A stretch of DNA of 6,477 bases from an uncultured Eubacteriales bacterium. GTDB lineage: Bacteria; Bacillota; Clostridia; Peptostreptococcales; Anaerovoracaceae. Shown in pieces: positions 1-5,520 of this stretch. The position numbers and the translations under genes are program-made. The notes under the pieces are model-generated. The model worked only from the letters and a program-made list of their open reading frames with translations, made no database searches and was not told the DNA's origin. The stretch spans positions 1 to 6,477 of the forward strand of contig URWB01000122.1 of NCBI GenBank assembly GCA_900551415.1, read 5' to 3'. The first letter of the stretch is position 1; each line of letters starts with the position of its first letter.

Positions 1-18
1 CCGCGGGTCGCCGACTTG

Positions 19-42
19 TCGCCTAGCCACAGGCGATTTTTT
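19..42 (+). terminator. Factor-independent terminator of an upstream plus-strand gene
   Basis: A 6-bp stem (TCGCCT at 19-24 with AGGCGA at 31-36) encloses a 6-base loop and is followed by six T residues (37-42). This is the standard layout of an intrinsic terminator. It implies a transcription unit on the plus strand whose end lies at or before the window edge. The gene itself cannot be identified: one frame has a TAG at 24-26 after only a few codons. Confidence 0.6.
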
Positions 43-47
43 CTGCG

Positions 48-96
48 CATTTGACCTTGCATAACGAAAAATCCGGCGTTATTGCACACGCAAATG
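48..96. other. Long imperfect hairpin between two terminators
   Basis: CATTTG (48-53) pairs with CAAATG (91-96). After a 4x4 internal loop, TGCATAACG (58-66) pairs with CGTTATTGCA (77-86) with one bulged T at 82. That gives 15 base pairs around a 10-base apical loop. The element sits between the terminators at 19-42 and 101-124. I see no promoter between the first terminator and this hairpin, so it is more likely read-through RNA or a DNA palindrome than a separate small RNA. Function unknown. Confidence 0.4.
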
Positions 97-100
97 ATGG

Positions 101-124
101 GCGGCTCCGCGAGGGGCCGCTTTT
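101..124 (+). terminator. Second tandem factor-independent terminator
   Basis: GCGGCTCC (101-108) pairs with GGGGCCGC (113-120), giving 8 bp with one G-U wobble, closed by a GCGA tetraloop of the stable GNRA type and followed by TTTT (121-124). It lies directly upstream of the corA promoter and would insulate corA from upstream transcription. The T tract is short, but the stem is very GC-rich. Confidence 0.6.
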
Positions 125-127
125 GTA

Positions 128-156
128 TTGCATTTGGGGCAAAAATGTGGTATACC
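128..156 (+). promoter_or_regulatory. Predicted sigma-70/SigA-type promoter of corA
   Basis: A -35-like TTGCAT (128-133) is separated by 17 bases from a -10-like TATACC (151-156). A TG dinucleotide at 148-149 gives an extended -10. The spacing is optimal and the element lies after a terminator and 65 bases before the chosen corA start, which supports it. The -10 matches consensus at 4 of 6 positions. Confidence 0.5.
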
Positions 157-176
157 AATCAGTAAGGGTGCAGCGC

Positions 177-188
177 GCAGGCGCCTGC
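177..188. repeat. 12-bp perfect palindrome in the corA leader
   Basis: GCAGGCGCCTGC is a perfect 12-bp palindrome placed roughly 15-30 bases downstream of the expected transcription start and before the ribosome binding region of corA. It could be a repressor operator or the tip of a leader hairpin; flanking GGT (167-169) and ACC (191-193) give limited further complementarity. The regulator, if any, is not identifiable from sequence alone. Confidence 0.35.
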
Positions 189-221
189 ATACCGATATGG
201 ATGAGGGAGCAAGATAAGGAT

Positions 222-1160
222 ATGAAGGAATTTACGGTTACTGATAAAAACGGTGAGAAACGGGTGGAAACACTGCTGATGACGAGCGAGGAGTTCCGGG
301 CACTGGCGGAGCGGGAGAATCTGCCGTACAGCAGCGCGCTGCTCGTCAGCTTGTCACCGATCCGCTATTGCAAAATAGAGAAATATCCGACTTGTCTTTT
401 AGGAACGATGCGGGTGCCGCCGATTGAGGGACGCGCGGCTTTCGCGTTCGGTTTTTATCTGCAGGATACGCGCTGCTATTTATTCCCGGAGGATCGCAGA
501 CAGGAGGCGCAGACCGAGGCGGTTTCAGAGGCGGACTGCGCGGCTATGCTGGAGGCGATGATCGCCAAGGTGCTGCAGAGCGGCGGCGATATGCGGATGC
601 CGGTACAGTTCTTATTGCTCTTGTTTGAAACGATGATACGGGAGGAGGTCTTTCAGCTGGAAGCGTTGGAGGATGGACTCAGCGCGATCGAGACCCAGCT
701 GCTGGAGGAAATCCCGGAGACCTTCGATGAGACCATCGTCAGCTATCAGAAGAAGCTGACCTCGTTGCATACCTATTATGAACAGCTGATGAATGTCGGG
801 GATATGATGTGCAGCAATCTGGATAATTATCTGCCGGAGTCGCAGCGCCGCTTCTGGGAACACTTCACAGCACGCGCGGAGCGTCTGCACGACCATACGG
901 AAACGCTGCGGGAGTATCTGATGCAGATCCGCAGCCTGTACCAGGCGCAGATCGACGCGCAGCAGAACCGCGTGATCACCATGCTGACAATCATTACGAC
1001 GATCTTCCTGCCGCTGACGCTGATTGCCGGATGGTACGGCATGAACTTCCCACAGATGCCGGAGTTCGGCTGGAAATATGCCTATCTGGGCGTCATCCTT
1101 ATCAGCGCATTGATTGTCATTGTCGAGATCTTGTATTTTAAGAAGAAAAAAATGCTCTAA
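222..1160 (+). CDS. corA: CorA-family magnesium (divalent cation) transporter
   Basis: This 312-residue protein belongs to the CorA family of pentameric inner-membrane channels that admit Mg2+, in some members Co2+ or Ni2+. The signature is the Gly-Met-Asn filter in YGMNF (residues 272-276), directly after the first transmembrane helix (about 250-271) and followed by MPE at 279-281 in the short periplasmic-side loop. A second helix (about 286-306) ends in a lysine-rich tail, KKKKML. Residues 1-245 form the cytoplasmic part, including the long helical stalk from about 135 to 245 leading into the first membrane helix. Length is normal for the family. I chose ATG 222 because the frame upstream runs through a terminator and promoter and AAGGA lies just before it, although the gap is only one base; ATG 201 is possible but has no good ribosome site. 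It has its own promoter, and no terminator separates it from the next gene. The exact ion preference is not readable here. Confidence 0.93.
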   Translation: MKEFTVTDKNGEKRVETLLMTSEEFRALAERENLPYSSALLVSLSPIRYCKIEKYPTCLLGTMRVPPIEGRAAFAFGFYLQDTRCYLFPEDRRQEAQTEAVSEADCAAMLEAMIAKVLQSGGDMRMPVQFLLLLFETMIREEVFQLEALEDGLSAIETQLLEEIPETFDETIVSYQKKLTSLHTYYEQLMNVGDMMCSNLDNYLPESQRRFWEHFTARAERLHDHTETLREYLMQIRSLYQAQIDAQQNRVITMLTIITTIFLPLTLIAGWYGMNFPQMPEFGWKYAYLGVILISALIVIVEILYFKKKKML

Positions 1161-1172
1161 ACGGAACTTTGT

Positions 1173-1201
1173 TTGACATTGCGGGCGCGGAATGATAGAA
1201 T
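1173..1201 (+). promoter_or_regulatory. Near-consensus vegetative promoter ahead of the ywaF-like/ecf operon
   Basis: TTGACA (1173-1178, perfect -35) and TAGAAT (1196-1201, 5 of 6 match to -10) are separated by exactly 17 bases. A TG at 1193-1194 gives an extended -10. It begins 13 bases after the corA stop codon and leaves a leader of about 50 bases before the ATG at 1260. This is the strongest promoter in the window and probably drives the whole unit through trmB. Confidence 0.8.
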
Positions 1202-1259
1202 AAAATGGTCTTTGATTAACGATACAGCGTAAAGCATCAAGAATAAAACGGGGAATAAC

Positions 1260-2054
1260 ATGGGGAACTTTTTTACCTGCGAATATCAGATTTTGGAGCA
1301 GGGACTTGACATCGGTTTTCACTTATACGCACCGGGGCATTTGATCTGGTTGGCAGCGATAGCGGCGGCGGCTTTTTTGTTCTCCGCGCGCTATCGCATA
1401 AAAGATAAAAACGAACGGGCACGCGCGCGAAAGATTTTCGCGGCGTTGATTTTGCTCTCGGAGATTTATAAGGATACGGTATTGATCATCATGGGCGCGC
1501 CGATGATGCAGTACTTACCCCTGCATCTTTGCAGCTTCGCGATCTTTGGCATGCTGATTGACGCTTTCGCGCCGAAACAGCAGCTAATGGGGCAGATGTT
1601 TGCTTTCGCGTTCTTTCCGGGCGCGCTGGCGGCGCTGCTGTTCTGCAACTGGACCTGTTATCCGTTTTGGAACTTTATGAATATCCACAGTTTTGTATTC
1701 CATGGTTGGATTGTCTGCTATTTTGTCATGCGCTATCGCGGCGGCGAGATACGGCCGCATTATCGTGGGCTTTGGCAGACCGCGGCGGTTTTACTGCTGC
1801 TCATGATCCCGATCTATTTTTTCGACAAGCTGACCGGAGAAAATTACATGTTTATGAATGAGGCGTCTGAGGGCTCTCCGCTGGTCGTACTGTGGGATAT
1901 CTTCGGCACCAGGTTCGGTGAGCCTGGTTATCTGATCTCCTATATCGTACTGGCTGTGACGGTGTTCCATGTGCTGTATTTGATCTACGCGGCGATCGGC
2001 GCGATGGCTGACAGACGCAGACGCAGGCAAAATCCGAGCCGTCTTTTTGTGTAG
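1260..2054 (+). CDS. YwaF/TIGR02206-like polytopic membrane protein (TMEM164-related)
   Basis: This 264-residue integral membrane protein has about six or seven hydrophobic segments (about 26-44, 58-78, 88-102, 110-129, 143-158, 172-187 and 224-246). The pattern LPLHLCSFA (86-94), a G-A-L-A-A-L-L-F stretch (121-128), FHGW (147-150), then NYMFMN (195-200) and SPL (206-208) before the last helix is what I associate with the Bacillus YwaF / TIGR02206 family, related to eukaryotic TMEM164. The bacterial members have no settled function; TMEM164 is described as a lipid acyltransferase, but transferring that here would be a guess. The conserved His89 and Cys91 could be functional residues. The protein ends in an arginine-rich cytoplasmic tail (252-256). 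Start ATG 1260 follows GGGGA with a 6-base gap. It has its own strong promoter and stands 40 bases before ecfA1, so it is probably co-transcribed with the ECF genes. Confidence 0.78.
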   Translation: MGNFFTCEYQILEQGLDIGFHLYAPGHLIWLAAIAAAAFLFSARYRIKDKNERARARKIFAALILLSEIYKDTVLIIMGAPMMQYLPLHLCSFAIFGMLIDAFAPKQQLMGQMFAFAFFPGALAALLFCNWTCYPFWNFMNIHSFVFHGWIVCYFVMRYRGGEIRPHYRGLWQTAAVLLLLMIPIYFFDKLTGENYMFMNEASEGSPLVVLWDIFGTRFGEPGYLISYIVLAVTVFHVLYLIYAAIGAMADRRRRRQNPSRLFV

Positions 2055-2058
2055 ACGG
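2039..2058. other. Small hairpin across the stop codon of the ywaF-like gene
   Basis: CCGTCT (2039-2044) pairs with AGACGG (2053-2058) around an 8-base T-rich loop, overlapping the TAG stop. No T tract follows the stem on the plus strand, so it does not look like an intrinsic terminator and read-through into ecfA1 is expected. It might stabilise or process mRNA at the gene boundary. Confidence 0.3.
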
Positions 2059-2080
2059 TCGCGGGAAACTTAAACGATAG

Positions 2081-2086
2081 AAAGGA
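2081..2086 (+). promoter_or_regulatory. Ribosome binding site fixing the TTG start of ecfA1
   Basis: AAAGGA lies 8 bases before the TTG at 2095. No ATG or GTG in this frame gives a better placed start near the first conserved beta strand of the ATPase, so the site supports a non-ATG initiation codon. Confidence 0.65.
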
Positions 2087-2094
2087 ATTTTCAT

Positions 2095-2934
2095 TTGGAA
2101 AAGATTATCAGGGTGCAGAATGTAAGCTTTGCGTACAGCAGAGAGGAAGGAAGCGAGCCGGTGAAGGCTATCGACGGAATTTCCTTTGAAATCGAAGCGG
2201 GCAGTTTTACCGCGATTATCGGCAAGAACGGCTCCGGCAAGTCTACGCTCGCCAAGAATCTGAACGGGCTTTTGCTGCCGACGGAGGGCGATATTCTGGT
2301 TGCCGACTATAATACGAAGGATGACGCCCATATTTGGGATGTTAGGCAGACGGCCGGTATGGTGTTTCAGAATCCGGACAATCAGCTTGTTTCGGCAATT
2401 GTTGAGGATGATGTGGCTTTTGGACCGGAGAACCTGGGCGTGGACCCGCAGGAAATCCGTCAGCGGGTAGATCAGGCACTGGAAGCGGTCAACATGGGAA
2501 AGTTCAAAAACAAGGCGCCGCATCTTTTGTCCGGCGGTCAAAAACAGCGGATCGCCATCGCAGGCGTGGTCGCGATGAAGCCGCGTTGTATCATTTTCGA
2601 TGAGCCGACAGCGATGCTTGACCCGAAGGGACGTAAGGAGATTATGGCGATCATCGACGAGCTGCATCGGGAGGGGATTACCGTCGTGCTGATTACACAT
2701 TTTATGGAGGAAGCTGTGCGCGCGGATCGCGTGATGATTATGCACGAGGGTAAAATCTTGCTTGACGGAACGCCTGCGGAGGTATTTTCGCAAGGAGCAC
2801 TGATAAAATCAGTCAATTTGGACGTGCCGCCGATCGTAGAGCTGGCGGACGAGCTTAGAGCGGTCGGCATATCGGTGCCGGACGAAATCATTACGGAAGA
2901 AAAGATGGTGGCTTACGTATGTCAATACGAGTAG
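2095..2934 (+). CDS. ecfA1: ECF transporter ATPase EcfA1
   Basis: This is one of the two ATP-hydrolysing subunits of an energy-coupling factor importer, on the cytoplasmic face of the membrane. At 279 residues it has all ABC ATPase motifs: Walker A GKNGSGKST (43-51), Q-loop in FQNPDNQL (91-98), signature LSGGQ (145-149), Walker B CIIFDEPT (165-172) with catalytic Glu170, a LDP D-loop region (175-177), and switch His202 (TH at 201-202). The FQNPDNQ form of the Q-loop and the C-terminal VPPIVELADEL segment are typical of EcfA1 as opposed to EcfA2. Translation starts at TTG 2095, supported by AAAGGA at 2081-2086. The 3' end overlaps ecfA2 by 16 bases, implying translational coupling and paired synthesis of the heterodimer. 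The related cobalt/nickel ATPases CbiO/NikO are an alternative family name, but the pairing with a second ATPase and a lone EcfT favours the shared ECF module. Confidence 0.95.
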   Translation: MEKIIRVQNVSFAYSREEGSEPVKAIDGISFEIEAGSFTAIIGKNGSGKSTLAKNLNGLLLPTEGDILVADYNTKDDAHIWDVRQTAGMVFQNPDNQLVSAIVEDDVAFGPENLGVDPQEIRQRVDQALEAVNMGKFKNKAPHLLSGGQKQRIAIAGVVAMKPRCIIFDEPTAMLDPKGRKEIMAIIDELHREGITVVLITHFMEEAVRADRVMIMHEGKILLDGTPAEVFSQGALIKSVNLDVPPIVELADELRAVGISVPDEIITEEKMVAYVCQYE

Positions 2935-3785
2935 AACATTTAACACATATTTACGATAAGGGTCTTCCGACCGAACAGATCGCGCTGGAGGACATCAATT
3001 TTGCGGTTGAGGACGGCGAACTGCTGGGGGTAATCGGGCATACCGGTTCGGGCAAATCTACCCTGCTGCAGCATTTGAACGGTCTGCTTAAACCGGATGC
3101 AGGCAGAGTCATCGTCGGGGATGTTGATATTACCGCGCCGGGCGTTTCGATGGTCGAGATTCGCAAGCGTATCGGTCTGGTGTTTCAATATCCGGAGTAT
3201 CAACTGTTCGAGGAAACGGTTGCCAAGGATGTGGCGTTCGGTCCCAAAAACCTGGGATTGTCCGATTCGGAGATCGAGGAACGCGTGCGGGAGGCTATTG
3301 AACTGGTTGGACTGGATTATGAGGAGATTCGGGAACGCTCGCCATTTGAACTTTCCGGCGGACAAAAACGCCGCGTAGCCATCGCGGGTGTGGTCGCGAT
3401 GAGACCGGAGGTTTTGATTTTGGATGAACCGACGGCAGGACTCGATCCGAAGGCACATCACGATGTGCTGGATATGGTGCAGGAGGTGCATCGCCGGACC
3501 GGCAATATTATCATTTTGGTTTCTCACAATATGGCGGATATCGCCAGAGTCTCCGACAAAATTATCGTCATCGACAGCGGACATCTGGTAACGACAGGAA
3601 CGCCGCGGGAGGTTTTTTCGCAAAAGGAGCTTCTGCGCGGTGTCGGGCTGGATCTGCCGCCGATTACGGAGTTTACGGAAACACTGAGAGAAAAGGGAAT
3701 GAATCTGCCGTCCACGATTCTTGATACGAGAGAGGCTGCGCTGGCAATCGCGAAGGCGCTGCGGGAAAAAAGAACGAAAGGCTGA
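2919..3785 (+). CDS. ecfA2: ECF transporter ATPase EcfA2
   Basis: This second ATPase of the ECF module is 288 residues long and homologous to EcfA1 but clearly diverged. Motifs are Walker A GHTGSGKST (40-48), Q-loop in FQYPEYQLFEETV (89-101), signature LSGGQ (145-149), Walker B VLILDEPT (165-172) with Glu170, LDP (175-177), and switch His203 (SH at 202-203). The FQYPEYQLFEET stretch is diagnostic for EcfA2 proteins. The C-terminal extension (about 240-288) includes DLPPITEFTETL, a region that in this family contributes to dimer contacts. The ATG at 2919 lies inside the end of ecfA1 in another frame and has only a weak purine-rich site (GGTGG at 2907-2911), so it is probably reached by ribosomes finishing ecfA1. 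It ends 20 bases before ecfT. With EcfA1 it would form the heterodimer that powers substrate release through EcfT. Confidence 0.95.
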   Translation: MSIRVEHLTHIYDKGLPTEQIALEDINFAVEDGELLGVIGHTGSGKSTLLQHLNGLLKPDAGRVIVGDVDITAPGVSMVEIRKRIGLVFQYPEYQLFEETVAKDVAFGPKNLGLSDSEIEERVREAIELVGLDYEEIRERSPFELSGGQKRRVAIAGVVAMRPEVLILDEPTAGLDPKAHHDVLDMVQEVHRRTGNIIILVSHNMADIARVSDKIIVIDSGHLVTTGTPREVFSQKELLRGVGLDLPPITEFTETLREKGMNLPSTILDTREAALAIAKALREKRTKG

Positions 3786-3805
3786 AATTTTCAGAAGCAA
3801 GGATT

Positions 3806-4612
3806 ATGATTAGAGACATTACGCTCGGACAGTTTTATCCGGGCAATTCGTGGGTGCATAAGCTGGACCCGCGCGTAAAAATTATCGCGACACTGCTCTT
3901 TTTGATTGAGCTGTTCATCGTCAATGACTTTTTGGGCTTCGCGATCGCGGCGGTGGTGCTGGGCGTGATCATCGCGGTATCCAAGGTGCCGTTATCGTTT
4001 ATCGTGCGCGGCCTGAAACCGATTTTGATTTTACTTTTGTTCACCTTCGCGCTGAACATCTTTATGATCAATGGGGAAGTTCTTTGGAGCTGGGGTTTCC
4101 TGCATATTACCAGAGAAGGCATTCGTACGGCGATTTTTATGGCGGTACGCCTGATCCTTTTGATCATCGGTTCCTCCATGCTGACACTCTGCACCAGACC
4201 GCTGAGCCTGACGGACGGAATTGAGCGACTGCTTTCTCCGTTCAAAAAAATCGGCTTGCCCGCGCATGAAATCGCGATGATGATGACAATCGCGCTGCGC
4301 TTCATCCCGACACTTTTGGACGAGACAGACAAGATTATGAAAGCACAGCAGGCCAGAGGCGCGGATTTTGAGAGCGGTTCGGTCATTCGGCGTGCCAAGA
4401 GCCTGATCCCGATTCTGGTGCCGCTGTTTGTCAGCGCCTTCCGCATCGCGCAGGATCTGGCGATGGCAATGGAGGCCAGATGCTACCGCGGAGGGGAACA
4501 TCGCACGAGAATGCATGAGATGAAGCTGAAAGGCAGGGATTACGCGGCCATCGTGATGCAGGCGGTATTTTTGGCGATCATTATCATCGAAGCGAACTTC
4601 GCGCCATGGTAA
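3806..4612 (+). CDS. ecfT: ECF transporter transmembrane subunit EcfT
   Basis: EcfT is the membrane scaffold that links the EcfA1/EcfA2 ATPases to interchangeable substrate-binding S components. This 268-residue protein opens with the family pattern GQFYPGNSWVHKLDPRVKI (8-26). Membrane segments are visible at about 27-58, 69-89, 106-128 and, at the C-terminus, 247-263. The cytoplasmic coupling region contains the two expected X-R-X motifs: ARG (183-185, in QQARGADF) and ARC (224-226, in EARCYRGG). These short motifs on two coupling helices dock into grooves of the two ATPases. The FIPTLLDETDKI stretch (167-178) is also family-typical. Start ATG 3806 follows AAGGA (3799-3803) with only a 2-base gap. 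The stop codon at 4610-4612 overlaps the ribosome binding site of trmB. No S-component gene of the usual size and pattern follows, so substrate specificity cannot be read from the locus. Confidence 0.94.
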   Translation: MIRDITLGQFYPGNSWVHKLDPRVKIIATLLFLIELFIVNDFLGFAIAAVVLGVIIAVSKVPLSFIVRGLKPILILLLFTFALNIFMINGEVLWSWGFLHITREGIRTAIFMAVRLILLIIGSSMLTLCTRPLSLTDGIERLLSPFKKIGLPAHEIAMMMTIALRFIPTLLDETDKIMKAQQARGADFESGSVIRRAKSLIPILVPLFVSAFRIAQDLAMAMEARCYRGGEHRTRMHEMKLKGRDYAAIVMQAVFLAIIIIEANFAPW

Positions 4613-4617
4613 AGGAG
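4611..4617 (+). promoter_or_regulatory. Ribosome binding site deciding the trmB start
   Basis: AAAGGAG is a near-perfect Shine-Dalgarno sequence whose first bases are part of the ecfT stop codon. It is 5 bases from ATG 4623. A GTG at 4617 in the same frame overlaps the site itself and so cannot be the start. Confidence 0.8.
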
Positions 4618-4622
4618 TGTTT

Positions 4623-5342
4623 ATGCGCCAAAGAAATATCAAGAATTTAGACGAGCGAATCGAGGCGAACGCGAACTATCTGATCGAGGATCCGCGCGCG
4701 TGCCGCGGACATTGGCGGGAAATCTTTAAAAATGATCATCCGATTTATCTGGAAATCGGATGCGGCAAGGGAAAGTTCATTACCGCGCATGCCGAGCGTG
4801 AGCCAAACTGTAATTTTATCGCCTGCGAGGGACAGGCATCCGTCGTGCTGCGCGCGCTCGAAAAGGCTGAGGAAAAGTCCCTGGACAATCTGCGCGTATT
4901 TATCGACTATGTCCATGACCTTTCCGACTATTTCGCGCAGGGAGAGATCGCGGGAATCTATCTCAACTTCAGTGATCCATGGCCAAAGGCGCGTCATGCC
5001 AAACGCAGACTGACCTATCACAAGCGCCTGCAAAATTACAAGCAGGTACTGCAGACGGGAGGCTTCATCGAATTCAAGACCGATAACGAGGCGCTGTTTG
5101 AATTTACCTTAGAGGAAATCAAGCAGTGCGGCTATCCGATCGTTGAGATGACACGTGATCTGCACCGCAGCGCGGCAGCGGAGCCGCGGCATTTGCTGAC
5201 GGAAACCGGCGGTTTCGGCTGCACACATCCGGCGCGGCATGCGGAAGTCGGCAGCTACGCCGAAAAATCCCGCACCTTTCTGACCGAGTACGAAGCGAAA
5301 TTCAGCGCACAAGGGAAGAATATCAATTTTGTAAGAATCTGA
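4623..5342 (+). CDS. trmB: tRNA (guanine-N7-)-methyltransferase TrmB with an internal insertion
   Basis: TrmB uses S-adenosylmethionine to form 7-methylguanosine at position 46 of the tRNA variable loop. The 239-residue protein shows the SAM-binding LEIGCGKG (43-50), acidic Glu69 at the end of the next strand, NFSDPWPKARHAKRRL (115-130) with the tRNA- and SAM-contacting SDPWPK core, FKTDN (151-155), and TEYEAKF (221-227), the conserved C-terminal motif. Length is above the usual 210-220 residues because about 39 residues separate DLH (179-181) from TEYE, where Bacillus-type enzymes, as I recall them, have about nine. The extra stretch, about 184-215, stays in frame without a stop and is rich in Ala, Gly, His and Arg. 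All catalytic motifs remain, so activity is likely kept. Start ATG 4623 is fixed by AAAGGAG at 4611-4617. It is the last gene of the ecf operon and ends 31 bases before a strong terminator. Confidence 0.94.
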   Translation: MRQRNIKNLDERIEANANYLIEDPRACRGHWREIFKNDHPIYLEIGCGKGKFITAHAEREPNCNFIACEGQASVVLRALEKAEEKSLDNLRVFIDYVHDLSDYFAQGEIAGIYLNFSDPWPKARHAKRRLTYHKRLQNYKQVLQTGGFIEFKTDNEALFEFTLEEIKQCGYPIVEMTRDLHRSAAAEPRHLLTETGGFGCTHPARHAEVGSYAEKSRTFLTEYEAKFSAQGKNINFVRI

Positions 5343-5373
5343 ACAAACGGAAGAAACAGAATGGGAGTACAAT

Positions 5374-5402
5374 AAAAGCAGGCCCTGCGGGGTCTGCTTT
5401 TT
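5374..5402 (+). terminator. Strong terminator of the ecf-trmB operon, bidirectional in layout
   Basis: A 12-bp stem (5374-5385 with 5390-5401, one G-U wobble) is capped by TGCG, a UNCG-type tetraloop closed by C-G. It begins with AAAA and ends with a five-T run (5398-5402). The flanking A and T tracts mean it could also stop minus-strand transcription, though less efficiently. It marks the end of the operon starting at 1260. Confidence 0.9.
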
Positions 5403-5403
5403 G

Positions 5404-5438
5404 ATGCGGGAAATATCGCCGGATGATATTTCCTGCAT
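5404..5438. repeat. 14-bp inverted repeat next to the operon terminator
   Basis: The arms 5404-5417 and 5425-5438 pair over 14 bp with a single G-T wobble around the 7-base loop GCCGGAT. No T tract follows on either strand, so it is not a simple terminator. It begins one base after the trmB terminator and lies inside the minus-strand peptide-like frame described at 5404-5520. It could be the end of a small mobile repeat, a protein binding site or an mRNA-protecting structure. Confidence 0.5.
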
Positions 5439-5520
5439 AATCAACAACGAGAGCGAAAACCTCCTCGATTGATTCATTTTTTTGTAGCGCATGGATCAGT
5501 TCTGTGTTAAGCTTAGACAT
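5404..5520 (-). pseudogene. Possible remnant of a small leader-like peptide gene
   Basis: On the minus strand an ATG at 5520, preceded by AAAAGG with a 7-base gap, opens a frame beginning MSKLNTELIHALQKNESIEE and continuing with VFALVVDYAG. The layout (K-L-x-x-E-L, then S-x-E-E, then an A-L stretch ending in a glycine) resembles the helical N-terminus of short clostridial Nif11-like leader peptides, whose second half usually reads like LTEEEAxxYF. Here that half is missing: only a short IIRRYFPHQ segment follows, coinciding with the 14-bp hairpin. After this the frame runs through the terminator into antisense trmB sequence to 5323, which cannot be original coding. I therefore call it a degraded or truncated gene, with boundaries set by where plausible coding ends. 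The resemblance is by eye; it could be chance, and no biosynthetic partner gene is nearby. Confidence 0.3.

Noticed and set aside
1..26. C-terminal end of an upstream gene with TAG at 24-26
   Set aside because: Only seven codons are visible (ending RRLVA) and the stop would lie inside the terminator stem. That is possible, but too short to support a call.
51..221. N-terminal extension of CorA back to a TTG at 51
   Set aside because: The extended frame runs through the hairpin at 48-96, the terminator at 101-124 and the promoter at 128-156, and the added residues do not look like a CorA N-terminus. The internal start at 222 is better supported.
222..1160. ZntB-type zinc transporter as an alternative to CorA
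   Set aside because: The motif following the first helix is YGMNFPQMPE, the usual CorA form, and nothing points specifically to zinc; substrate choice inside the family remains open.
612..1322. Long minus-strand open frame opposite corA
   Set aside because: It is antisense to a clear CorA gene, has no recognisable domain and shows the Arg/His/Gln-rich composition of a shadow frame.
2047..2075. Separate promoter for ecfA1 (TTGTGT, 17 bases, TTAAAC)
   Set aside because: Both hexamers are poor matches and the hairpin at 2039-2058 overlaps the spacer. Transcription from the promoter at 1173-1201 is sufficient.
4617..4622. GTG at 4617 as the trmB start
   Set aside because: It overlaps the Shine-Dalgarno sequence AAAGGAG, which is ideally spaced for ATG 4623.
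1852..4642. Several long minus-strand open frames opposite the ecf genes
   Set aside because: All lie antisense to well-conserved ABC ATPase and EcfT genes, lack motifs and ribosome sites, and have shadow-frame composition.
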